Shown in pieces: positions 26,266-37,653 of a stretch of DNA of 64,000 nucleotides (position 1 is the stretch's first letter; every line of letters begins with the position of its first letter). The notes below the pieces were generated by a model. It was given only the letters and a program-made list of their open reading frames with translations. It was not told the origin of the DNA and ran no database searches. This DNA is from Hetaerina americana. Taxonomy: Eukaryota > Arthropoda > Insecta > Odonata > Calopterygidae. Where the stretch lies: positions 33,701,792-33,765,791 of the forward strand of contig JAKTNV010000005.1 of assembly GCA_022747635.1 (NCBI GenBank), read 5' to 3'. The position numbers were made by a program, and so were the translations under genes.

Positions 26266-26315
26266 AGCAGGTAGAACAGTTGACGTACATCTGAAGTGTT
26301 TTGGACCAACACGGT

Positions 26316-26880
26316 CAAAGTAGTAGGGACGTTAGGAATTGCACCAGGCAAAGAGGCTTTCACAAGGAGGAGGGAGTTGGTGACAGGGACGTTGGGTAAG
26401 GATTATAAGAAAAGATTCGTAAAAACCTTTATATGAAGCGTAGCTATGTAGGGCACGTAAACGTGGTCATTGAAGCAGGAGGATAGACGTAGATTGGAGG
26501 CTTTTGAGATGTGGGTGTGGAGGAGAATGGAGAAGGTGAAATGGACCGAGAAGAAAACAAATGAGGAAGTACTTGGTATGGTGGGTGAAGAGAGGGGTTT
26601 GTTGAGAGAAATCCAATGGAGGTAGGAAAAACGGATGAGGGGCGTATTGATCGGTAGTGGGATGTTGAAGACTGTAATAGAGGGGAGAATGTCTGACAAA
26701 CGATGAAAGGGCAGTAACAGGATAGGGATATTAGATGGGATGAAGGAAGTACTCAGAGATAAAGAGGGACCTGATGTGGAGTAGGTTGTTGGATTTTATG
26801 TTTTGTTAAGAGTCACAAAATATTTATTTATTTGTTGTGTCCGTCCAAAAACCTTCCTTAACCGGTAGATTACCTTATAA
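26316..26880 (+). pseudogene. LINE reverse-transcriptase C-terminal relic with 3' end
   Basis: On the plus strand a decayed frame reads KEAFTRRRELVTG, GKDYKKRFVKTFI, SLKQEDRRRLEAFEMWVWRR and NEEVLGMVGEERGLLREIQW. This order and wording match the C-terminal end of non-LTR retrotransposon reverse transcriptases, where an integrated line typically reads 'KRLVKCYVWSVALYGAETWTL..ERRLEAFEMW'. Several stops interrupt it, and some W codons have become stops. It continues to about 26790, then a 3' region (ccttccttaaccggtagat) runs into a (TA)n tail at 26881-26960. Only the last ~150 codons remain, so this is a 5'-truncated dead copy. It differs from the LINE family at 59 kb. Confidence 0.85.

Positions 26881-26960
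<80 letters not shown>
26881..26960. repeat. (TA)n microsatellite at LINE 3' end
   Basis: An uninterrupted TA array of about 75 bases directly abuts the 3' end of the LINE relic. It may have expanded from the element's own simple-repeat tail. Confidence 0.92.
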
Positions 26961-26962
<2 letters not shown>

Positions 26963-27704
26963 AATGAAAAAATATCTTTACAAGGGTGAATATAAGAATA
27001 TTGACAGGCGTAACGATGGCATTATATAGTACACTAAAATAACAGCCGCGATATTATTTTTTTGGATATTTCGGCGGCCTAATCACCTTTATCAAAAGAA
27101 GACTTAGGGCATGGCTGATGGACCTAAGGGGAGTAAGAGGAAAGGGAAGGGTAGGATAGGAGGGGGGTAGGGGCGAGCTGTAAAAATATACATCGTGACG
27201 GGTGGGCACATCATGGAAGTAACAATGGAAAGATTGGGCAGCATAATTACAATTTCAACCCGATTTCGATCGGACAATAAGTAATGACAAGTTCATCCCA
27301 TGATTTTTAAATGATATAGTTGGAAATGAAGTAAAGGACAAAATTGAGTGGTAAACATTTTTTCTATTGCGATGCGTCAAATAAGTGCTTTTTTTATTTT
27401 TACCATCATGGTTTATTTAAAAAATGATTCATTGGCTTATGAGTTTCCGAAATGCCTATGTAGGAATTTTCCAACGGGTGATTTTGCAACACTTGAGAAT
27501 GTTGATTCTTTTGGAAAAAGCTCGCCGCGGCATGAGTGACGGTTGGTCGACATCGTTCCACTCATTACACCCGAAGGCATAAACTCTTCGATGTCTCGCC
27601 AACGGTCTATAGGCAACTAGGTAATAGTTAATCGAAGCAGAAATGTGAGGCTCTATGTATATACAGGCATGGGAGAGGCTCTTTGTATATACAGATATGT
27701 ATAC
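26961..27704. other. Unassigned DNA with a short tandem duplication
   Basis: Purine-rich patches occur at about 27110-27190. A 27-base period is duplicated at 27647-27700 (each unit starts gaggctct and contains tgtatatacag). The frame 27348-27539 has no recognisable domain. Confidence 0.5.
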
Positions 27705-28370
27705 GAATGCTGACCAGAAAGTAACTTACGTTTCAACCTAGCGTGAAGGTAGATAAGGCTAGAGCCACTATCTTGGTGTCTTAACGTTCCTACACTCAGT
27801 ACACATTCGGCTGTGGTATTGTGCAGACTGTGGCTTTTCTTCTTTGCTCACTGTGAACTGCGAAAATTTGCGCTGTAATGGAAAATCCTGCGAGATCTGT
27901 GATTAGGTTTTTCTGGCAAAAAACTACATACTAATTGGAATTCATCGGCAACCTTTTGAAGTGTACGGAGTCGGAATAATGAGTGAAGACGGAGTGAGAC
28001 TGTGGTGCATACAGTTTAAAAATGGCCGGGCCAATGTTCACAACGAGGACCGTAGCGGTCGTCCCAGCTTAGTTTTAGATGAACAGAAGTTGAAAATCAA
28101 CGAAAAAATTCGTATAAATCGATAATTTACGATTGCGAATCTCTCGCTAGGCGGAGATTCCAAACAAAGCGCTTTGGCAGTGGCGCAGAGTTGCATGCTG
28201 GTTGTAAATAAGTGGTTAAAATGTAAGGTGAAAGATTTATTCAGAGAGAGAATTGAAAAGCTGGTGCATCGTTGTGATGCATGACTCAATTTGAGCGACG
28301 GCTAGGTAGAAAAATAGTTTAAGAATATGCCTTTCAAATGTTTGTAATAAAAACTTATCTGGTCCCAAGG
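27705..28370 (+). mobile_element. Internally deleted mariner, lineage A
   Basis: A plus-strand mariner derivative of about 660 bases. The start codon region reads MENPARSVI. Joined over frameshifts, the N-terminus continues EVYGVGIMSEDGVRLWCIQF, then KNGRANVHNEDRSGRPS and KINEKIRI, i.e. the DNA-binding region. After LSL, sequence jumps to a C-terminal piece reading KWLKCKVKDLF, IEKLVHRCDA and, after breaks, LNLS..VEK, typical of mariner C-termini. The whole catalytic core with its three aspartates is missing. Candidate end repeats are gaccagaaagt at 27712 and acttatctggtc at 28353-28364. It contains frameshifts and stops and is non-autonomous. Confidence 0.82.
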
Positions 28371-28423
28371 TTCATAAATTATTCTAAAATGTAGGCTATA
28401 TTCTGCACAGTCCTCGCGTATAT

Positions 28424-29120
28424 GAGGTGCAGTCAAATTAAAACCGAACACCCGCTACAATGTGACCGTGGAATGGTTTTATTCAAAAGTAATGACCAAA
28501 AGCGTTGATATATGTATTATACTGGGAGACGAGACGATCAATTCAAGTTTTGTAGAAAGATGTAAGTCACCTATGAATCCACAACCACACCCACTCTTGC
28601 ACTTCCTCGTCCGAATGAAACTGAGGTCCACGAATGTCTTCCACTAGGCCGCCAACGATGGGAAAATCCCAAGGTGAAAGATCCGTACCGTACGGAGAAT
28701 GTTGAATTGTTTCTCAATCAAATAGCTGCAGCGTCGTCTTTGTTTAAGCGATTTCCCGGACAAGGCCATCAATCCGTCCTATCAGATCCGGGGTAATGTC
28801 CTGGACGCGTATCATCTTCCAGTGATGTGCGTCCTTCTCGGAAACTCCTATGCCCCTCGTGCATACTCATCAGGGACATGCCGTGTTCACCATACCCAGC
28901 AGACATGCGACGATTAATTTCGCATACTCCAGCAACCTCAGCCACCAGAAATCGAACAGCACCTTTCTGCTCTTCTTTGCTTGCCTCCATAACTACAGCT
29001 GGACGGACACACTAGACCAGTCCGCGCTCCAACAAGGGTGTAACGCTACAACTGTATACGCCTCTTAGTTGTTGCTATTCAGTTCTTATGCCACAGCAAT
29101 GGCATTATCGATACTTTACA
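28424..29120 (-). mobile_element. Internally deleted mariner, lineage B
   Basis: A minus-strand derivative starting about 55 bases beyond lineage A. Its start codon is at 28990. It reads MEASKEEQKGAVRFLVAEVA, then MSAGYGEHGMS and FREGRTSLEDDTRPG, a mariner DNA-binding domain of a different lineage from the copies at 21, 27.7 and 51 kb. After about 75 codons the sequence joins to a late catalytic/C-terminal piece (ETIQHSPYGTDLSPWDF, then FHSDEEVQEWV and a stop-interrupted tail). The first two catalytic aspartates are deleted; the third (SPWDF) is kept. The left end ggtgcagtcaaattaaaacc (28427 onward) looks like a terminal repeat. Its partner on the right is not recognisable, so the right limit is approximate. 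Confidence 0.82.
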
Positions 29121-29393
29121 ACAACGCGACATCACTGGCCCTTAAATATCCTATACAAACCTTTCAATGAACTCATAATCGGAAAAAATATGAAAATTTG
29201 GTTTATATCTCATTATTTTTTTGTCCTATTCACATAAACCCCAATTAAACTAAAATACCTTTCGCGCGGACGGTACTCGTATTATGGCGGGTATTCTCTT
29301 CTTCATTGGACTACCCCTAATTCAACTTTCGCATTTTCAATTAGTGAGTCTCTTTTTTGTGTGTTTCTGTGTTTTTATCTGTGTCCACTAGTG
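29121..29393. other. Short unassigned segment
   Basis: AT-rich. Near 29350 there is gtgagtctcttttttgtgtgtttc, a weak match to the flank shared by the palindromic repeats at 29.7, 30.1 and 42.9 kb, suggesting another degraded copy. Confidence 0.35.
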
Positions 29394-29441
29394 CTAAGTG
29401 TTATACATTATTATTCACGTCCGTGAGTCTTTCAAAAACTG

Positions 29442-29517
<76 letters not shown>

Positions 29518-29568
29518 AAGCTAAGTGTTATACATTATTATTCACGTCCGTGAGACTTTCAAAAACTG

Positions 29569-29635
<67 letters not shown>
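29394..29635. repeat. Tandem duplication of a 127-base unit containing (TA)n
   Basis: Two consecutive units, 29394-29520 and 29521-29635. Each begins with about 48 bases of unique sequence (ctaagtgttatacattatta, ttcacgtccgtgag, tttcaaaaactg) followed by a long pure (TA)n array. The unique parts differ at one position only (gagtct versus gagact). The near-identity indicates a recent duplication. Confidence 0.92.
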
Positions 29636-29637
<2 letters not shown>

Positions 29638-29638
<1 letters not shown>

Positions 29639-29784
29639 TACATTACACAGTAACAAACAATAAAGAAACACAAAAAAAGGAACACACACGTTATTTCTTG
29701 ATAATTTCGACGGAATTATCAAGAAATAACGTGTGAGTGTTCCTTTTTGTGTGTTTCTATTTTGTTTGTTACTGTGTAATGTAC
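29638..29784. repeat. Large near-perfect palindrome (147 bases)
   Basis: The left arm begins gtacattacacagtaacaaa and the right arm ends tttgttactgtgtaatgtac. The arms of about 70 bases match almost throughout and meet at a centre of about six bases (tcgacg at about 29708). The right arm contains cgtgtgagtgttccttttt, which is shared with the repeats at 30.06 and 42.92 kb. A transcript would fold into a long hairpin. The frames on both strands are mirror images of the same sequence and not genes. Confidence 0.93.
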
Positions 29785-30027
29785 TATTCGGCACTTCCGT
29801 GTTACGTCTACGAAAGCAGATATATGCTCTTAGCATCCTAGAATCCCTACCCGATTCAGCCACCAATATAGAGGTGAGAACTCGAGAATCCACGTATATA
29901 TTATCTATCCGATCTTTCAAAATTCCCACCTTTAACCACCATTATTAATTTCCCTCCCAGCATTCCCTGCACCTCACCTCTCCTCCCCGCCCAGACCCCT
30001 TACCCCTCTCCAGCATATTTTCAGTCA

Positions 30028-30115
30028 TACTTGAAGAAGGCCTATAGTTTAAACAATTTACCGTGTGAGTGTCCTTTTAAGTGTTACCATTTTATTTGTG
30101 TTCTATTGTGCCGTC
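30028..30115 (+). repeat. Copy of the GTGTGAGTGTCC repeat family
   Basis: Contains cttgaagaaggcctatagtt followed by taaac and then ccgtgtgagtgtccttttaa. The downstream block matches the flanks of the palindromes at 29.7 and 42.9 kb. The upstream block has the form of a short hairpin between a CTGAAGA-like and a GAAAC-like element. Confidence 0.55.
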
Positions 30116-30130
30116 CCAATATTTTTTTAT

Positions 30131-30191
30131 ATTCAAACATGAAAGCCCGCCAAACGGCGAACAAATACTCATTCACATAGAAATAGATATA
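30131..30191 (+). repeat. 61-base motif repeated at 61.9 kb (copy 1)
   Basis: 56 of 61 positions match the motif at 61889-61949. The shared core includes cccgccaaacggcgaacaaa, which contains a small GCCAAACGGC inverted repeat. Here it is followed by a purine-rich stretch and a large hairpin. Confidence 0.85.
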
Positions 30192-30231
30192 AGGAAAAGG
30201 GATAAGAAACAAATAAAGGACGAGCACAGTA

Positions 30232-30336
30232 GAGATGGGGAAGGCGGAATCAGGAAAATCACAAGTGTAAAAATGTCCCGGTCTAGTAAATATTTTTTTA
30301 CACTTGTGATTATCCTCATTCCGCCTTCCCCACCTC
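30232..30336. repeat. Large inverted repeat (42-base arms)
   Basis: Left arm 30232-30273 and right arm 30295-30336 are complementary at about 40 of 42 positions (arm core ggggaaggcggaat), separated by a 21-base loop. It lies about 40 bases after the 61-base motif, and both may belong to one repeat. Confidence 0.92.
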
Positions 30337-33300
30337 GATAAAAACTTTCGTTTTTCATGGTCGAATGTTTCATTCATTCGTTTCTGTAATTTAAATTGGA
30401 AATGAGCCAGAACCCAAAAATATTAGAAACATTAAGGAAATGAACGGAAATATTCATGAATCCTACTTTATTTGATTCTCTGGTCGACTATGTGAAAATT
30501 TGATTTTTTTCAATGTCTCTTGAGTCACTAAATATTCCAGAAATTTTGGAATATCCAAAATGTTTGAATTATTATCGTGCATATCAAATATGATTTTTAA
30601 TGTCTCGGACAGATTTTATCTGACGCTTCTTCCCATTCCCGAGATTCTCTGTTCACGGTAAACAGAAAGACATTTTTGGAGAGAAATGATAGTTAACAAT
30701 TGTGATTTCCACTATATTTTTTTTATCACAAGGCCCAGGTTTCAACACTTCTCGTCATCCTTAATTGAAAATTAAATACATGTTGGCAAAAGTATACTCT
30801 TGATAACGAGAGGAAAGAGGAGAGGTTTGGGGAATTTGGGTGGGAGGTAGGTGGAGAGTGCTTTGTTGGATTAATGAGCCTACGGGGTAATAGTATATGT
30901 TAATAATGTGATAGTGGACCTTAGAATTGTTTGTAATTGTTTCTCTCCAAAATGGAAAGTTTCCACTAATTAAAGCCTGAAACCACATAGTCCGTTAAGA
31001 AGACATTAATCGAAGCAGATAAAATGTAGTTTTGAAGAACTAATAAAAAAATCTTATGAGGCACGGTTGGGAATAGCACGTGCAAAAGTTCGGTTAACTC
31101 AGAAAATATGACTCGACTTCCTTACATTGAAAGAAAAATAAACATTTTCGCGAATGGAGAGCGAATATTTTTTGTTAGTCGGAACTCGAGCCTAATGCAT
31201 AACCCGATCGGATTCCATTTGAAATCCATCTCGTTCACTGGAAACGTCGACTGGAATCTATCAATGCGTTAATTTATCAGTTACTTTATCTATTTCATGT
31301 GCCAATGAATATTTTATTTGTTTTTCATCTTGGAAATAGTTCGGGGTAAATGAATTTACCCTGGAGAAAGTCTGTGGCGCCGTTAATATTTAATCTTACC
31401 GACAGTGTTTTTGTATGATTTACAGAACACTCCACAAATGACCTTTAATAGGAAATCTATCTACGTTCTAATCTATCTATTAAGTTTTTCCTAAACTGCT
31501 CGAATTCTCGTCAGTGCGTTCGGCTAGTTGTCCTCAATCATGTCGGGCCGAGAAGTCGACTACATTTTGTCCGCGCGTTAACCACGATTAGGCGGACTTT
31601 GGAGGATAGTCACAAAGCTGGAGGAAAGGAAGTTAGATAGAGATAGTGACGGAGGGAGAGGAATGAAGAGATGCCCTTGGTGTGGGAGAGAGATTGCGGG
31701 CAACAAGAAGAGGGGAGGGTGGGTGGAAGAAACGTTTCGCCGACCCCCTAAATCATTTCCTTATTGATCGACGATCGAAAGGCTTCAATTGAATAGGCAT
31801 CCGGAAAGCGGAGGATATTGATCTTAGGGCGCGGGAGATATGAAGGGTGGGGACGGGGGCGAAGGAGGAAACGGGTGGGAGAAGGGGGTGTTGGGAGCCT
31901 GTCACGAGGGCTGCTTTGGGGTTGGTCCGGGGACGACGGATGGCATAATTTCGTGTGGGAGGAGAGGGAGAAGAGAGAAAGAGAAAAAGGGAGGGACGGG
32001 AAGCTGTGAGGGAGGGATGGAGAAGTGGAAGCGATTGAACCGATTCGAAGGGGGAGCGGAGAAGGGGCGGGAAGGGGATCGAGAGGGAGGAGTGGAGGCA
32101 ATTACGGAAAGGGCGAGGGGAGCGAGTGACCGAAACGATAGGTTCGAAAGAAGCCCCCAGGCATTGGAATCGAAGCCAAATCTTCAGTTATTCACTTTTC
32201 AATCAAAAATTAATACAGAACAATAACCAGATATGACGCGACGGCAATGTTTTCCCTAAGTCAAATGCCGATTTTGATACTTGAATTCGTGTCTTATGTC
32301 GTTTAACAGCTCTCACAATGGCAATGACTAATAAGTTCCCAAGAGAAGTCTCGTTTAGTCGCTTATCCACCCCCAAAGTAGTGGCAGATTGGAAAGAGAC
32401 GTAAATAATTGTAAAAAATGAAGAACTATGAATATATGGCAAATCTATTATTGTTTTGGAAAAGTAATAGAGGTGGATACGTGCATTGGCATCATTCTAA
32501 TATTGTTAAACATGATACAACTACTGACTAATCTATCAATATTGACTGGAACTTGGTGTTTTTCTATTTTGTTCTCTCAAAAAACTAAAATTTATTTATG
32601 CTTGTTAATTTAATAACAAAAATGTACGCATTATTTTAGCTAAATCACGTCATTATTGCCTATATTTAAATAAAAACGCTTTTAAACAATGAACTACATG
32701 TTTTATGATGTAATTGCTTATAATTATAATTAATTCAGACTATGCGTTCAAAAATTAATTTAAAAAAATATTCATGGCAATGTTTTCAGTACTAATCAAT
32801 TCTACAAAGTGTTTCAGAATAGTTGAAGTGTTGGATAAAAGTTATATTGCTACGCTTAAACTAATTAATTTTGTTATTTCCTTCTCTTGTACTTTACTAA
32901 GGTAATTTCAATCTTATGAACGATATTTTCCTTCGAGTAATACATAAATAAGGATATCCTTCCCATTGGATAAGATTATATTTAAAATTCTAATTAATGA
33001 AAATATCATTGATATAAATAATAAGGGGCAAGGATTAGAATTAGAGCATGGAAAATATGTTTAGTTTCCATATTAAGAAACAAAATATGATTTTCAATTA
33101 CGCTATATTTGGTGATGATCATAGCAATAAAGCTCTATAAAAAATTTAATCAAGCTGAAATTAGGAGATATCTTAACCATTTTTCTTGCTTCAAAAGTTT
33201 TATTTTCTCATAAATGGATGAGTTACAGTATGGATGAGTTTGAGAAAGTGAGAATGGAACAGAATTATAAGAGAGATCTCTCCTTTAAATATCATATTCC

Positions 33301-33916
33301 ACCGAAATTAGGAAATGTGAAAGGGGACGACAATAAAATGAGAAAGTTGCACGACTGTGAGTGAGTGAGGAGGGAAGAGTCATATAAGAGTGAAGTCTGG
33401 AGGGACCGAAGTGTATAATTTTTGAATGGAGATAAGGAATAATGGGAAGAAAAAGAGAGAAAAGAATGACAGGGAAAATTAGACCACTTGGAAACCTTCC
33501 TCCATCAGGCAAAAATTGAAATGAGGAATCTCCTTCGTTTTTTTCATCGGAGGTCAAATTGAAAAGCTTACCACAAACTTGCTCAACTAAAGTGGTCATT
33601 TAGCAAAACTGAACGAAGGAGCCAATAAAGAAATTGGGGTCACGTCTAAACTGTGCGTAGGTACGTAGCCACTGTATGAACCTCGACGTGGTTCTCGTCC
33701 AGGACGTAGGAAAGCATTTCGAGCAAACGTATAATGTTGTTGGCATTTTATCCCACAGTTTTTGTTAAAATTTATCAATACTTTTCATTTAAAATGCAAT
33801 GTTTCGTGCATGCGTTTGTATTTATCTGCGCGATTTCATTTTTAGGAATGCAAAGTATTTGGTGTTCTTGATTTTTCTTGTCGAAATTCTCATTAAGCAT
33901 ATTGAATAATTCTTAA
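30337..33916. other. AT-rich DNA with one purine-rich block
   Basis: AT-rich except for a G/A-rich block at about 31620-32150 on the plus strand, where frames on both strands are compositional (glycine/arginine on one strand, proline/serine on the other). No gene or transposon is recognisable. Confidence 0.5.
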
Positions 33917-34095
33917 GATGCCTCTGGGCACCCTAAGCCCCACCGAGCCGCGTGATTTTTTGGAGACCAATTCTTGCTGGGAAAACGTAGGCGTCTAAGG
34001 GAAAGGAACTGCTCCCCCTACCCTGATATTTGAATTTTACCCGTCGTTGGGCTTAGTATTAAGTGGTATCCACCCTTACCTATCATACCAACCAT
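33917..34095 (+). mobile_element. SINE body (tRNA head missing)
   Basis: Starts gatgcctctgggcaccctaa and continues through ccaccgagccgcgtgatttt, ggaaaggaactgctccccct and accctgatatttgaatttta to cttacctatcataccaacc. It aligns along its length with the SINEs at 37.65 and 43.05 kb but lacks the A-box/B-box head. It is a 5'-truncated copy. Confidence 0.75.
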
Positions 34096-34348
34096 TGTGT
34101 TGACAACTGTTGTTTTTGTTAATATGTAATAAAAAATCAATATCACCCTACCGGGCAGATTTTTAATGGGTCTTGGCAACTACGCTACTGTATTCCTACC
34201 CTAACTAACATGTTACAAAATATATTTTAACCTCACACTTCATATTACGATAATTTATTATTTCATATTTGCTCTATCCCTGAATTCTATTCAAAATTCC
34301 TATTCTTTTTCTTCCTAAACCACACTTTCTAATAATTTTCCGTACTAT

Positions 34349-34425
34349 CTTTGCCCTCGGCACTCCATTAGTTGTGCTTAGTATAGGTTGACCTCTGCCC
34401 TCACCTATCAAACCTATCTTTGGGC
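34349..34425 (+). repeat. SINE 3' tail fragment
   Basis: The order ...gcttagtataggttgacc, tctgccctcacctatcaaac and ctatctttggg matches the end of the SINEs nearby (cttagtgttgggtgagc, then tctcacctattaaactaacc). Only the tail is recognisable. Confidence 0.5.
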
Positions 34426-36155
34426 TTATAAAAATGTTTTGGTGGGTTTTATATTTATTCACTAACCTGTGATAACATGACATTAATAGAATCAAGTGAC
34501 TCTTAAATATCATGTTATATTATAACTTGCAATACGGTCGTGTAGAAGTTCTTTCCTAGATACTTTGCTCTGTTGATTGGCTATTAAAAAAGTCTATATA
34601 AAAATGAAATATTATATTTTCTTTATTTTGACCGAGCGCATCGAAGCATTATTTCGCATTAATAAATTAAACTGATTAAATATTGAAATGTCCCAATGCT
34701 GCTTTTAGGTTGTAATATTTGTTACAACCTGATATGTCATCAATTCCCTAATCGCTGATATTCAATATTCCGATCACTATGACGTCGTTTGTGGACCTAA
34801 CGAGGATTTTCTTGCATGCCATCTTCGCTTCAATACTATCGTTCATCTATATGGCCACCCCTCAGTGAGAAGATTAAACAGGGTCCAGTAGGGAATTGGA
34901 GGGAGGTTAGGGTTACGGGGAGGGTGGACGGATTCAGGACGAAAGGGGGGGTCCTGTTCGTGGGGTGGAGACAAAAATGCGAACTTTGATTGTGAGTTGG
35001 GGATGGGGGAGTATAGTAACAGTCGTGAGGGGTGGAGTAGGGAAAGGAAAATCTTTTATTTAGTCTCGCCCTCCTCCTCGAATCATCTCAGGGGAATTAC
35101 ACGGGGGCGACGGCGAGTCAAAGGAGAAGGAAGAAGGAGGGAGGGTCATGTAAAACGTATGGATCGGGTTATCGGTTCCAAAAGGGCCGTCTTTGTGTGG
35201 AAAAAATGCACATGTCATCGGAAGTTTTTAAATAAAAATGATAGAGGTAAGAAGGGGGTCCTGATTCGTGTTTTCATTCTTTTCTTCCCTCAGCAGCTCC
35301 CAAGGGGTAGCTCCTCGATTTTCCCAGCAAAGTCTTTAGCTGAATACCACGAAAGAGTAACTATTGCTTTAGGCAGAATTGCCGTCAAGATCCTCGGCAT
35401 AAAAGTATTCTGTCGGATAACGTATATCAGTTGAAGTACTCGGGGATAATCTGACCTCGGCCAACTTTGACATTCGTAATATTAGTAAATGCATTTTTTG
35501 CGGATGAATATACACTGCAAACTGATTTCTATGAAAAAAATTTTGTTAAGTTCTTAATGATTAAGAAGGTACACAAGAAACTGTCGCCAGGGAAATTATT
35601 GCATGAAAAGTGGTGTTTTGGAAGTTTGCAATCAAATACAAATGTATAGACTCAAGTGAAATTGTTGACAGGACGTGGTAATTGTCATTTAAACAAGCAA
35701 GATAAAAGAGTGAGAGTTGATTGGAGAAATATCTGTATACCTATCGTGTGACTATTTTTCATTGTCTAAAAATGTTAACCTTCAAAGGGTTCATAAAGCA
35801 CAAACCTTTATGGGAAAAAAGCCACTTTAGGCCAATGTTTTCTACGTCACGGAAGATGTTTGTGCGTGAGCATGTTAAGGAATTGATTTCAAATAAATAT
35901 TTAGAGAAATTAACACTTCTATCGGAGAAATACGAGAAATCTCGTATAACTGGCTACCTCTTGGAATCTTAGTTGTGCTCAAGTTGCCATTTTTAATGGA
36001 AGAATCAAGTCTTGATTCATTGAGCTTGATTCCATAACACTTTTCTGCCACATTAAAGCTTTGTTAATAGTGATGGTCCTGACATACATTACGGTCGTAA
36101 CAGCTACGTGTGGGTTTACATTTAGCATGAAAGCATCGTATACTGCATTTTAAAA
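34426..36155. other. Unassigned DNA with a G-rich block
   Basis: A G/A-rich stretch lies at about 34880-35160. The 145-codon frame 34997-35434 is basic and low in complexity at its start, with no domain. The remaining short frames are AT-rich and unsupported. Confidence 0.45.
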
Positions 36156-36182
36156 TTTTGTAGTGTTTTATATTTCGCTGAC

Positions 36183-36244
<62 letters not shown>

Positions 36245-36330
36245 AAACATTGTTAAAATTATATTTAACATTAAATAAAAATTTAACATTATACATTTTT
36301 GTAGTGTTGTATATTTCGCTGACACTTAAT
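36156..36330. repeat. Direct repeats flanking a (TA)n array
   Basis: A 35-base sequence with the core tatatttcgctgacactt occurs at 36156-36190 and again at 36296-36330 in the same orientation, with three or so differences. The first copy runs directly into a (TA)n array (36186-36240); the second runs into further TA-rich repeats. This resembles the duplicated unit at 29.4 kb. Confidence 0.85.
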
Positions 36331-36349
36331 ATGTATACTATATATATAC

Positions 36350-36385
<36 letters not shown>

Positions 36386-36526
36386 TATATATAAAAATAC
36401 ATTACACACAAATAAACATATATATATAATTTTATATGCATATAAATATAAATATATATATACACATATATATACATATATATATGTATATATATATATA
36501 TATATGTACATATATATATATATATG

Positions 36527-36568
<42 letters not shown>

Positions 36569-36580
36569 TATATATATATG

Positions 36581-36620
<40 letters not shown>

Positions 36621-36622
36621 TT
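36331..36622. repeat. TA-rich compound microsatellite
   Basis: Alternating TATATA, TATGTA and TATACA tracts with small internal inverted symmetry. Reading frames here consist only of I/Y/H/M repeats. Confidence 0.93.
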
Positions 36623-37653
36623 ATACTACACTTATGACGTGGAAACCAGTGGCTAAAGTTAACTGTGGCAAAGTGCAAGAGAATCAGTCAACTCCCCGGC
36701 TAAAACGAAATATCCCAGAATTGGGACAAATAGGTAAGAATTTAATGCAAATTTATGCGAAGAAACACAAAATTTTCCTCCCCTCCATCGTTTCGAACCG
36801 TGATTTCTACTGGTGAATTTAGACGGTCACTTCGTAATAGCGGCTTACTTTTTTTTCGCCTCTGAGGATTCGGTCAGGAAGCGCTTTGGGGATGACGCAT
36901 GGCCTACCGACTATGGCGAAATATTCGGTGCACCACGTGGCACATGAATCAACTCATGTTTTCATTGCTCATATAATGCCATTAATAAGGCCTACATTGC
37001 ATTTCAGTGACTCGGCACCAACGAGAATGCGATGCGAGTGGTAAAGCTCCCGCCAGCTGAGCTGTCGAAACCAAGGACTGCCAACAAATTCGGGTAAGTG
37101 GATGATTCTGCATCGACGTATCATTTGCCGTTGCCCTGAAATGACGACGCAATAGTTTGACAGAGAGCCCATTAGTTAGGCGTTTTAACGAGGAGTTAAT
37201 AGAACGAGCGATGCATAACCAGGAATTGTAAAGGAGTCACTTTAATTGCAAAAATAGATGCCTATCTCAAGTGGAAGCATGCGAAAATAGAGTTACCTGG
37301 TCAATTTTTGTTCATTTGTATTCTTCGTTGCTGGGATGAAAACTCAAAAGAATCTTCTTTGAATGGTGACTAAAATGATTTAGTCATAAGCGTTATTTAG
37401 AAGATACCAGAAATTGGGATTTAGAAGAATTTGTCTTGAATGTTTGTTTTAAAATTTTGACATTTCCTCGTTGGTTAAGCCAGAAAAATGTTAGAGGCAC
37501 GCGCGAAGAAAATCACACAGGGTTTGTATTATATGTATACCTGGTTTTCCTTGATTAGATCGAATTATTCCTCCCTTATTGCTAAGATTTATCATTAATT
37601 AAGCGAATATGTTTATTTCTTTTTGGGGGTTTGGGGTATAGTGTTAAAAAAAA
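36623..37653. other. No recognisable feature
   Basis: Mixed-composition DNA. The frames at 36969-37172 and nearby are short and without domain similarity. Confidence 0.5.

Noticed and set aside
26081..26363. Frames of 60-200 codons made of Y, I, H and M at all TA arrays (also near 36.4, 43.3, 50.3, 51.6 and 61.8 kb)
   Set aside because: They are translations of TA microsatellites, open on both strands, and have no protein character.
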